This document shows, in pieces, positions 6,450 to 12,401 of a stretch of 15,698 nt of DNA. The notes under the pieces are model-generated. The model searched no databases and was not told the DNA's origin. It worked only from the letters and a program-made list of their open reading frames with translations. Position 1 is the stretch's first letter. Every line of letters starts with the position of its first letter. Location: the NCBI GenBank assembly GCA_014728875.1, contig WJKV01000024.1:1-15698 (forward strand). Direction: 5' to 3'. Origin of the DNA: Candidatus Woesearchaeota archaeon (GTDB taxonomy: Archaea > Nanobdellota > Nanobdellia > Woesearchaeales > WJKV01). Position numbers and translations under genes: made by a program.

Positions 6450-7109
6450 ATGGGGAGAAAGGGCTATTATCTTGTATTCGAAGGTCCGGACGGCAGCGGA
6501 AAGACGACGCAGTCTAAAAACACATTAGAATATCTAAAAGAATTAGGCCTGAAAGAAAAAGAGGATTTCATTTATCTGCGGGAACCCGGCGGAACAAAAA
6601 TAGGCGAGCAGGTCAGGATGGCTCTTCTCGATCCTGAGAACGCAGACATGGACGTCAGGACAGAGAGCCTGTTATACAATGCATCAAGAAGCCAGTCCAC
6701 CAAGCAAATAGTGATGCCTGCTGTCGACGCTGGGAAATTGGTTGTTGCAGACAGATCATACATTTCTACAATCGCATACCAGGCAGTAGGATTGGGAATG
6801 CCGATAGACCAAGTCGAACAGACTATCATGTTTGCTATCTACAATTTTACACCAGATTCTGTCTATCTGTTTGATCTGCTTCCAGAAGTAGGACTTCAAA
6901 GAACAGGAAAAGACAAGGACAGGATCGAACAAAGAGATACAGTCTATCATCACAGGGTAAGGAACGGCTATCTGTTATACGCGCGGGCCAACAAGGACAT
7001 GTTCAGAATTTTTGATTCAACACCTTCAATCGAAGAAGTCTGGGAACAAGTCAAACTTGACTTAGACAACAGAATCCTGGAAGAATGGTTCGAAAGAAGC
7101 GGCAGATGA
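6450..7109 (+). CDS. tmk: Thymidylate kinase (dTMP kinase)
   Basis: Phosphorylates dTMP to dTDP with ATP in the dTTP pathway, in the cytoplasm. The 219-residue length is usual. Motifs: P-loop EGPDGSGKTT at 11-20, REPGGT at 44-49 (the dTMP-binding arginine loop), and ADRSYIST at 100-107 (the DR-(Y/F/S) motif that contacts the nucleotide). A LID-like charged segment RTGKDKDRIEQRD lies near 150-163. Arginines that could complete catalysis are present both in the LID segment and after the P-loop. The start follows a leaderless TATA arrangement. The gene is convergent with the small zinc-motif gene at 7164-7445, with 54 bases between them. Confidence 0.95.
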   Translation: MGRKGYYLVFEGPDGSGKTTQSKNTLEYLKELGLKEKEDFIYLREPGGTKIGEQVRMALLDPENADMDVRTESLLYNASRSQSTKQIVMPAVDAGKLVVADRSYISTIAYQAVGLGMPIDQVEQTIMFAIYNFTPDSVYLFDLLPEVGLQRTGKDKDRIEQRDTVYHHRVRNGYLLYARANKDMFRIFDSTPSIEEVWEQVKLDLDNRILEEWFERSGR

Positions 7110-7137
7110 AATAAGAAAAAAGAATTTAAGAATATCT

Positions 7138-7150
7138 AAAAAAGAAAAAA
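7138..7150 (-). terminator. Oligo-T terminator of the small zinc-motif gene
   Basis: On the minus strand, six Ts, one C and six Ts follow 14 bases after the stop codon of the 7164-7445 gene. The convergent tmk gene may instead use T-rich stretches just inside this neighbour (about 7170-7187). Confidence 0.6.
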
Positions 7151-7163
7151 TTTATAGAAGAAA

Positions 7164-7445
7164 TTATTGAATCCTTTTTAGTTTTTCTGCTTCATGCATG
7201 ATTCTAAGAAAAAGACCGCTTGCTTCGTTGTCAATCTCTTCTGGATCTATTTCTCTTAACACTTCCCTGCATCTGTCGCATTCCTGAAGATGCGCGACTG
7301 CAAAATCATAGTCAGGATGGCCTTCTCCTAATTCAAGGCTGTTCACCAGATAGTGATGTGCAGCTTTACAGGGATTCATTACTGTCAGTCCTTCACGCAT
7401 TGCATCTTGCTCTGTTAATCCGGTTCTTTGTTGGTGTGTGTACAT
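7164..7445 (-). CDS. Small protein with anti-sigma-like zinc motif (HxxxCxxC)
   Basis: 93-residue soluble protein, function unknown. It carries Cys26, His30/His31 and the compact motif H52-x3-C56-x2-C59 (HLQECDRC). This is the layout of zinc-binding anti-sigma (ZAS/zf-HC2) domains, where the Cys/His set holds zinc and can act as a thiol redox sensor. Archaea lack sigma70-type factors, so the partner must be something else; a nearby candidate is the winged-helix regulator encoded 68 bases upstream on the same strand. Residues 60-93 are an acidic-then-basic helical tail. The start is well fixed: SD GGAGGT at 7454-7459 (minus strand) lies 8 bases before the ATG, and a TATA box TTTTATAT (7491-7498) implies a leader of about 22 bases. 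It has its own promoter, so it need not be co-transcribed with the regulator. Confidence 0.8.
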   Translation of the reverse strand: MYTHQQRTGLTEQDAMREGLTVMNPCKAAHHYLVNSLELGEGHPDYDFAVAHLQECDRCREVLREIDPEEIDNEASGLFLRIMHEAEKLKRIQ

Positions 7446-7490
7446 CTTTGTGTACCTCCATCGGGTTTTTATGAAAAACTAAAGAGCTGT

Positions 7491-7498
7491 ATATAAAA
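7491..7498 (-). promoter_or_regulatory. TATA box of the small zinc-motif gene
   Basis: TTTTATAT on the minus strand, about 50 bases before the ATG at 7445. With an expected start near 7467, the mRNA has a short leader that carries the strong SD GGAGGT (7454-7459). Confidence 0.6.
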
Positions 7499-7513
7499 TT
7501 TATCTATACATCT

Positions 7514-7954
7514 TTATACTATCTCAGTCGTTTCGTAGTCTCTTTTTTCCAGGCCCAGTTCTGTGTCTATGTCCCTGGCGATCGCTTTAAGATTCTGGAA
7601 AACATTCTCTGTGTCTCTTTTGATCTCGTCCACCAGCTCTTCAAGGTTAGAGACTCTAAGTATGTATTTGCCGTTTTCAACTATGACCAGTCCTGAGCTT
7701 ATCAAGTTTGTCAGATGGTGCACTATGGTTCCCCTGCTAAGGTTTAGCCTGTAGGCAAGCTCATCAGAACTTATGGGCCTGTGCTGTTTTGTGGCTTTCA
7801 GTAATTCGATGAATATCCTGAAACTGCTGCTGTTCTTGTCTCTTGTTGAGAACAGGCCAAGGCTTCTGCAGAACCATTGCAGGTCCTTGTTGATCAGTTT
7901 TTGTGCCGGCTTCCTTATCCTGACGATTGTCAGTTTCTTGAATTCTGTTATCAT
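7514..7954 (-). CDS. Winged-helix (ArsR-like) transcriptional regulator, candidate heat-shock repressor
   Basis: DNA-binding regulator of 146 residues. The first 40 residues are basic and then aromatic (LQWFCRSLGLFSTRDK at 25-40). The winged helix spans about 44-100: helices at FRIFIELLKAT and SSDELAYRLN, recognition helix LSRGTIVHHLTNLISSG (72-88), and wing VIVENGKYILR (90-100). A long C-terminal helix (103-133) is probably for dimerisation. The start is taken at ATG 7954 rather than GTG 7972, because the TATA box TATATAAA is centred about 27 bases from 7954 and no SD is present. The gene is divergent from grpE across 121 bases containing a perfect palindrome. By context it may repress the chaperone operon, the role played by the winged-helix proteins Phr and HSR1 in other archaea. 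Function is inferred; the fold is clear. Confidence 0.85.
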   Translation of the reverse strand: MITEFKKLTIVRIRKPAQKLINKDLQWFCRSLGLFSTRDKNSSSFRIFIELLKATKQHRPISSDELAYRLNLSRGTIVHHLTNLISSGLVIVENGKYILRVSNLEELVDEIKRDTENVFQNLKAIARDIDTELGLEKRDYETTEIV

Positions 7955-7976
7955 AATAGGTAGAAAGACCACAAGA

Positions 7977-7984
7977 TTTATATA
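7977..7984 (-). promoter_or_regulatory. TATA box of the winged-helix regulator
   Basis: TATATAAA on the minus strand, centred 26-27 bases upstream of ATG 7954, implying a leaderless transcript and fixing the start codon. Confidence 0.65.
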
Positions 7985-8010
7985 GTTTTTGTTGTTTTCT
8001 AATTGTTATG

Positions 8011-8027
8011 GTTGATTTGAAATCAAC
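8011..8027 (+). promoter_or_regulatory. Perfect 17-bp palindrome, candidate operator of the chaperone operon
   Basis: GTTGATTT and AAATCAAC are perfect 8-bp arms around a single G. The site ends 5 bases before the grpE TATA element (8033-8041), so a bound dimer would cover the BRE/TFB contact area. It lies 26 bases upstream of the regulator's own TATA box. Size and symmetry suit a winged-helix dimer. Confidence 0.65.
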
Positions 8028-8032
8028 GAAGG

Positions 8033-8069
8033 TTATTTAAAGCTTATCCAACTACCCATGAAAAAGGTG
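8033..8069 (+). promoter_or_regulatory. TATA box and SD of the grpE-dnaK-dnaJ operon
   Basis: TATA-like TTATTTAAA at 8033-8041 and SD AGGTG at 8065-8069, 6 bases before the grpE ATG. The predicted leader is short, about 10-15 bases. Confidence 0.55.
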
Positions 8070-8075
8070 TAAAAT

Positions 8076-8540
8076 ATGGCTAAAGAGACAGGGGAAAAAA
8101 GTGTAGATGATAAGAAAGAGGCAAAGATAAAGGAATTGACAGAGACCGCAAAAAGGGTACAGGCTGATTTCGAGAACTACAAGAAACGAATGGAAAAAGA
8201 AAAACAGGATTTCATAAAAGAGGCTAATGCAGACCTGCTGAAAAGATTATTGAACATAATTGACAATTTCGAGCTCGCACTGAAGAGCGAACAGAACCAT
8301 GAAGATTTTGTAAAAGGAGTGGAGCTGATCTATGCGCAATTGAAAGAACTGATGACTGCAGAAGGCGTCAAGGAAATAGAAACAGAAGGAAAACAGTTCG
8401 ACCCTTATGTCCATGAAGCGATGATCACTGGAAACGACGATACAAAAAAAGACGGAGAGATACTTGAAGAGTTGCAGAAAGGATACACGCTGAAGGACAC
8501 TGTCCTGAGGCACAGCAAGGTGAAAGTTAATAAACCATGA
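8076..8540 (+). CDS. grpE: Nucleotide exchange factor GrpE
   Basis: Exchanges ADP for ATP on DnaK and so resets the Hsp70 cycle. The 154-residue protein starts with a charged helical segment (about 12-70) that forms the long dimer helices: AKRVQADFENYKKRMEKEK is the GrpE signature helix, followed by LLKRLLNIIDNFELAL. A four-helix part follows, with FVKGVELIYAQLKELMTAEGV at about 90-110. The C-terminal beta domain, about 112-154, carries FDPYVHEAMI and GYTLKDTVLRHSKVKV, the part that inserts into the DnaK cleft. It is shorter than E. coli GrpE because the N-terminal tail is reduced. It is the first gene of the operon, behind the palindrome at 8011-8027 and 37 bases from the next gene. Confidence 0.96.
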   Translation: MAKETGEKSVDDKKEAKIKELTETAKRVQADFENYKKRMEKEKQDFIKEANADLLKRLLNIIDNFELALKSEQNHEDFVKGVELIYAQLKELMTAEGVKEIETEGKQFDPYVHEAMITGNDDTKKDGEILEELQKGYTLKDTVLRHSKVKVNKP

Positions 8541-8577
8541 TTGTTTTATTTGATTAAAAATTAGAGAGGCTGATGTT

Positions 8578-9138
8578 ATGATGGAAATTACAACCAATAC
8601 AACAAAAGAGGAACTGATAAAGAAAGGTCACTGTGAAAAGCAATGCGGACATTGCTGCAAGAGAGCGAGCGGGATAGTGCTTCCGCAGGAAGTGAAGAGG
8701 ATCGCAAAGCGTCTCAACATGAAAGAAGAAGAGTTCAAGAACAAGCATCTTGAACCCCATGAGAGATTCCACACAACACACCACAGGATAAAGCAGAAAA
8801 GAAGGCATCCGAACATAAGCGGACCCTGCACATTCCTGGGTCCGAGCGGAAAATGCAGGATACATTATGCAAAGCCTTTGTACTGCAAGATAACGACGTG
8901 CCAGGCGCACGGCCACGACGCAGTCGTGTGGTTCAATCTTCAGTATTTTGTCAATCCTGAAGACCCGCAGTCCATACGGGAATGGGCAGAATACCTGAAG
9001 CACGGAAAAAACATCAAGGGCGGAGAACTGCACAAGCTTGTTCCGGACAGAAGAAAACTGAGATGGATGCTGGAGTACGGCGACCTGCAGGAAACAAGCG
9101 AAGAGATCGCAAGAAGGATCAAGAAAGATATTCAATAA
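8578..9138 (+). CDS. YkgJ-type cysteine-cluster protein (putative Zn/Fe-binding)
   Basis: Member of the YkgJ/Fe-S or zinc-chelating cysteine cluster family; the biochemical role in this family is unsettled. The N-terminal cluster is C-x3-C-x2-C-C (CEKQCGHCC, starting about residue 19). It is followed about 55 residues later by further Cys residues (GPCTFL, GKCRIHYAKPLYCKITTC), the usual family pattern in which the second Cys group completes metal binding. The region after about 115 is helical and charged, and ends in EEIARRIKKDIQ. Two ATGs in tandem (8578 and 8581) are possible starts; the upstream GAGAGG gives modest SD support. It lies between grpE and dnaK with gaps of 37 and 53 bases, so it is co-transcribed with the chaperones. 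This position could link metal or redox state to stress. Confidence 0.88.
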   Translation: MMEITTNTTKEELIKKGHCEKQCGHCCKRASGIVLPQEVKRIAKRLNMKEEEFKNKHLEPHERFHTTHHRIKQKRRHPNISGPCTFLGPSGKCRIHYAKPLYCKITTCQAHGHDAVVWFNLQYFVNPEDPQSIREWAEYLKHGKNIKGGELHKLVPDRRKLRWMLEYGDLQETSEEIARRIKKDIQ

Positions 9139-9176
9139 AGATTCATATTCGAAAAAATCACAATTGAAATGATATT

Positions 9177-9183
9177 GGGAGGT
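9177..9183 (+). promoter_or_regulatory. Strong SD deciding the dnaK start
   Basis: GGGAGGT, 8 bases before the ATG at 9192. An ATG at 9184 abuts the SD and opens only a 12-codon frame, so 9192 is preferred. It is the strongest SD in the operon. Confidence 0.7.
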
Positions 9184-9191
9184 ATGAAAAA

Positions 9192-11036
9192 ATGGCAGAA
9201 GCAAAAGCAGGAAAAACAATAGGTATTGACTTAGGCACTACATTCAGCGCTGTAGCTGTAATGGAAGCTGGAAAAGCCACAATTATTCCTAATTCTGAAG
9301 GGCAGAGGACAACACCGAGCGTCGTCAGCATAAAGGACGGTGAAAGGATCGTGGGACAGGTTGCGAGAAACCAGGCAATCACCAATCCTGCGCACACAGT
9401 AAGGAGCATAAAGAGGCACATGGGCGACAAGAACTTTAAAGTGGATATTGAGGGAAAAGATTATTCTCCTCAGGAGATAAGCGCGATGATACTGCAGAAA
9501 TTAAAGACAGATGCAGAAGCTTATCTTGGAACAAAAGTAACAAATGCAGTCATCACTGTCCCTGCATATTTCAATGACAGCCAGAGGCAGGCCACAAAGG
9601 ATGCAGGCACAATCGCAGGACTGAATGTCTTGAGGATAATAAACGAGCCTACTGCGGCTTCTTTGGCCTACGGGCTTGACAAAGGAAAAGAACACACTGT
9701 TCTTGTATTTGACTTTGGCGGCGGAACTTTTGACGTCAGCATACTCGAGCTTGGAGACGGCGTGTTTGAAGTCAAGGCAACCAATGGAGACAATTTCCTG
9801 GGCGGAGACGATATTGACCAGATACTTGTCGACTGGATGGCAGACGATTTCAAGAAAAAGTACGGAATAAACCTGAGAGAGGATCCTACTGCGCACCAGA
9901 GACTGAAAGAGATTGCAGAAAAGACAAAAATCGAATTGAGTACAAAACAAAAAGCCACAATAAACATTCCTTATATTACTGCTGATTCCAGCGGTCCGAA
10001 ACACCTTGAAATGGAACTGACAAGAGCCAAGTTCGAGGAACTGATAGAAAACATCCTGAAACGGCTCGAAGAACCTACAAAGATCGCATTGAACGATGCA
10101 AAGACAGACAGATTAGACAAGGTCATCTTTGTAGGCGGAAGCACAAGAATTCCTTCTGTGCAAAAAATGGTCAAGGACCTGACCGGACTCGACGGAGACA
10201 AGAGCGTCAACCCTGACGAGGCTGTTGCATTGGGCGCAGCGATCCAGGCAGGAGTCCTCGGCGGAGAAGTAAAGGATGTTCTTCTGCTGGACATCACGCC
10301 ATTGAGCCTTGGAATAGAAACACTGGGAGGCGTGTTCACAAAACTCATCGAGAAGAACACGACAATACCAACAAAGAAGAGCCAGGTCTTCAGCACTGCC
10401 GCCGACAACCAGACTGCAGTGACCATCAGGGTCTTCCAGGGAGAAAGGGCAATGGCAACCGGCAATAAACTGCTGGGACAGTTCGACCTGGTAGGCATAC
10501 CGCCTGCACCGAGGGGTGTTCCGCAGATAGAAGTGACCTTTGACATAGACAGCAACGGCATCGTGCACGTCAATGCGCAGGACAAAGGCACTGGAAAAGA
10601 GCAGAGCATCAAGATAACAGGAAGCGGAAACCTTTCAGAACAGGACATTGAAAGGATGAAGAAAGAGGCAGAGAAGCACGCAGAAGACGACAAAAAGCAG
10701 AAAGAAAAGGTCGAAGTGGAGAACGAGGCAGACACTGTCATAAGGCAGGGAAAAAAGACACTCGAAGATTTCAAAGACAAGATAGACAAGGGACTGAAAG
10801 AGAAGATCGAGAACGGACTGAAGGATCTTGAAGAAAAAAGAAGCAAGGGAAATCACGAAGAGCTGAAAAAGTCTTTGGAAGAATTCAACAAGATGCTTCA
10901 GGAGATAGGCTCACAGGTATATCAGCAGGCTGCTGCGCAGCAACAGCAGCAGAAAGCTGACAAGACGCAGGAAAAGAAAACAGCAGGGAATGAAGAAGAA
11001 GTAGTGGACGCCGATTTCAAAGAAGAGGAAAAATAA
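9192..11036 (+). CDS. dnaK: Chaperone DnaK (Hsp70)
   Basis: ATP-driven cytosolic chaperone, 614 residues. The ATPase domain (about 8-370) shows the phosphate-1 motif IGIDLGTTFS (10-19), VITVPAYFNDSQRQATKDAG, NEPTAASLAYGLDKG, the phosphate-2 motif VFDFGGGTFDVSI and the adenosine motif VFVGGSTRIPSVQ. The linker DVLLLDITPLSLGIETLGG joins the substrate-binding beta domain (about 380-495). The helical lid follows and ends in a Gln-rich stretch and the acidic tail EEEVVDADFKEEEK, as in bacterial DnaK. Between SIKRHMG and the next conserved block (DYSPQEIS) only about 10 residues occur. The longer N-domain insert of proteobacterial DnaK is therefore missing, as in Gram-positive and archaeal DnaK. 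This fits an ancient transfer from bacteria. It works with GrpE and DnaJ in the same operon. Confidence 0.98.
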   Translation: MAEAKAGKTIGIDLGTTFSAVAVMEAGKATIIPNSEGQRTTPSVVSIKDGERIVGQVARNQAITNPAHTVRSIKRHMGDKNFKVDIEGKDYSPQEISAMILQKLKTDAEAYLGTKVTNAVITVPAYFNDSQRQATKDAGTIAGLNVLRIINEPTAASLAYGLDKGKEHTVLVFDFGGGTFDVSILELGDGVFEVKATNGDNFLGGDDIDQILVDWMADDFKKKYGINLREDPTAHQRLKEIAEKTKIELSTKQKATINIPYITADSSGPKHLEMELTRAKFEELIENILKRLEEPTKIALNDAKTDRLDKVIFVGGSTRIPSVQKMVKDLTGLDGDKSVNPDEAVALGAAIQAGVLGGEVKDVLLLDITPLSLGIETLGGVFTKLIEKNTTIPTKKSQVFSTAADNQTAVTIRVFQGERAMATGNKLLGQFDLVGIPPAPRGVPQIEVTFDIDSNGIVHVNAQDKGTGKEQSIKITGSGNLSEQDIERMKKEAEKHAEDDKKQKEKVEVENEADTVIRQGKKTLEDFKDKIDKGLKEKIENGLKDLEEKRSKGNHEELKKSLEEFNKMLQEIGSQVYQQAAAQQQQQKADKTQEKKTAGNEEEVVDADFKEEEK

Positions 11037-11037
11037 A

Positions 11038-11060
11038 CCAGGAAATCAAGGATTTCTTGG
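11038..11060 (+). terminator. Hairpin after dnaK (attenuating terminator or mRNA-stabilising element)
   Basis: CCAGGAAATC (11038-11047) pairs with GATTTCTTGG (11051-11060): 10 bp including one G-U, with a 3-base loop, beginning 2 bases after the dnaK stop. A moderately T-rich stretch follows (to about 11077), then the SD of the next gene. No promoter is evident between, so transcription probably continues at reduced level, or the hairpin protects the dnaK mRNA end. Confidence 0.5.
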
Positions 11061-11092
11061 CTTGTTAATTTTACTTTACGGAGGACTTTAAT

Positions 11093-11287
11093 ATGGAAGA
11101 GTCAAAGAAAAAACACAAAAACTTATTAATCAGGGTGTTGTTTGATGAACCCGGCACAAGCTTCAGGATAGATATGCAGAAGACAGGCTTGACTGCCCAA
11201 GAGGCGATAGGCATCCTTGAGATTGCAAAGAACCAGCTGATGAACGAGATAAAGCAAAATCAAGTAGTGACTTCGCGCGAAAAATAA
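11093..11287 (+). CDS. Small hypothetical protein, 64 aa
   Basis: Family not recognised. A short soluble protein that probably folds as two beta strands and a helix: NLLIRVLFDEPG (residues 10-21), TSFRIDMQKTG (22-32) and a helix TAQEAIGILEIAKNQLMNEIKQ (34-55). It has no Cys and no membrane span. The SD GGAGG lies 8 bases before the ATG, so the gene is convincingly translated despite its size. It sits in the chaperone operon, 56 bases after dnaK and 21 bases before the DHH phosphoesterase, so it may be a partner of either. Codon use is the same as its neighbours. Confidence 0.78.
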   Translation: MEESKKKHKNLLIRVLFDEPGTSFRIDMQKTGLTAQEAIGILEIAKNQLMNEIKQNQVVTSREK

Positions 11288-11308
11288 AGAGATTCAAGAG
11301 GTAGCAGC

Positions 11309-12400
11309 ATGCACATTATCAATCAAGGACTAATTGACAGATTCATAGAATTCATACACAACATAAAACCTTCTGACAAGATAGCTATTTTCTACGACAA
11401 CGACCCTGACGGCATCTGTTCCGGCGTGCTCATGTTCAAGGCATTGAAACTGCTTGGATGTACGCCTATAATATTTGAATGCGCGCCGCACGACGAGCCC
11501 AGATACTATGATGAGATTATCGAAAGGATGCAGCAGAAAAAAATAAACAAGATCTTTTTGCTTGATCTGGTAGTCGAACAGAAACATGACGTCATGAAGA
11601 AGCTTGAAAAATTTGCAGAGCTTGTAATAATAGACCATCATCCGTTTGACAGAGATCTTACTTCAAAAAGAACCATATTCATCAAGCCTCCTTTGTATGT
11701 GATAGGCATAAACACAACAAGATACTGCACCACAAAGCAGGTCTTTGACTTGTTGTCTCATGTAATAGACATCTCGCAGTACGAATGGCTGGCAGTGATG
11801 GGCATAATCGGCGATTATGCATTCGACAGCTGGCAGGATTTCCTTGAGCACTGCTTCAGGAAGTATGAGATCAAAGAAGAGCCTGACATCTATCAGACAC
11901 AGTTCGGAAAGGTGACAAGATACTTGAATTATGTGAGGACAATAGACAATAAAGAAGTTAAAAAAGTTGCAGAGTCATTATTGGAGATAGAAGATTTCGG
12001 CACTGCATTCAGCATATTGACCAAATATCAGAAGATAGAAAACGAGATTGAAAATTTTATTGAAAACTACAGAAAGCATACAGAGGAGCATCCTGAAAAG
12101 GATCTTTTGATTGTTCATGTCCAGACTCCGTACAAGATCAACAGCAGTGTCGCAACACAGCTCAGCAGAAGAAGATTTCCAGAAAAAGTAGTAGTCACCT
12201 ATTATTTCACAGACGGCCATGTCTGGATAAGCGCAAGAAGACAGGACGGAAAGATGAACATGGGAGAAATGCTCAAGAAATGCATAAAGGGCTTTGACGA
12301 AGCGAATGCAGGAGGTCATGTTCCTGCTGCAGGATGCAGCATCAAAAAAGAAGACTGGCCGGAATTCAAAGAAAGACTTATCAATTATTCTGAAGAATAA
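11309..12400 (+). CDS. DHH/DHHA1-family phosphoesterase (RecJ/NrnA-like)
   Basis: Predicted metal-dependent phosphodiesterase, 363 residues, cytosolic. DHH domain motifs: DNDPDG at 30-35 (motif I, usually written DxDG), FLLDLVVE with Asp86 (motif II), IIDHHPFD with DHH at 109-111 (motif III) and GIIGDYAF with Asp169 (motif IV). The C-terminal DHHA1 domain carries the nucleotide-binding loop NAGGHVPAAGCS with GGH at 335-337. All metal ligands expected for activity appear to be present. Substrates in this superfamily include single-stranded DNA (RecJ), nano-RNA and pAp (NrnA) and cyclic dinucleotides; sequence inspection does not decide between them. SD GAGGT lies 6 bases before the ATG. Its stop is one base before the dnaJ ATG, so translation is probably coupled. 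Confidence 0.9.
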   Translation: MHIINQGLIDRFIEFIHNIKPSDKIAIFYDNDPDGICSGVLMFKALKLLGCTPIIFECAPHDEPRYYDEIIERMQQKKINKIFLLDLVVEQKHDVMKKLEKFAELVIIDHHPFDRDLTSKRTIFIKPPLYVIGINTTRYCTTKQVFDLLSHVIDISQYEWLAVMGIIGDYAFDSWQDFLEHCFRKYEIKEEPDIYQTQFGKVTRYLNYVRTIDNKEVKKVAESLLEIEDFGTAFSILTKYQKIENEIENFIENYRKHTEEHPEKDLLIVHVQTPYKINSSVATQLSRRRFPEKVVVTYYFTDGHVWISARRQDGKMNMGEMLKKCIKGFDEANAGGHVPAAGCSIKKEDWPEFKERLINYSEE

Positions 12401-12401
12401 A

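Noticed and set aside
7954..7972. GTG start for the winged-helix regulator
   Set aside because: It is only about 8 bases from the TATA box, too close for a transcript to include it.
8554..9219. Minus-strand frame opposite the YkgJ-type gene
   Set aside because: Its translation is Phe/Leu/Cys-rich without domain logic, while the plus strand carries the Cys-cluster family motifs.
9184..9222. Short ORF of 12 codons at the dnaK SD
   Set aside because: Its ATG directly abuts the SD with no spacing, and the peptide is Lys/Gln low-complexity.
9971..10846. Long minus-strand frame inside dnaK (291 codons)
   Set aside because: Ser/Leu-rich antisense shadow of a highly conserved gene, with no promoter or SD.
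11038..11060. Possible end of the chaperone operon at the post-dnaK hairpin
   Set aside because: No TATA box follows before the next SD-led gene and the gaps stay short, so the downstream genes most likely remain in the same transcript.
12294..12401. Longer dnaJ reading frame starting inside the DHH gene
   Set aside because: It would add 36 residues ahead of a complete J domain and overlap the DHH gene; the ATG at 12402 gives the standard DnaJ start.
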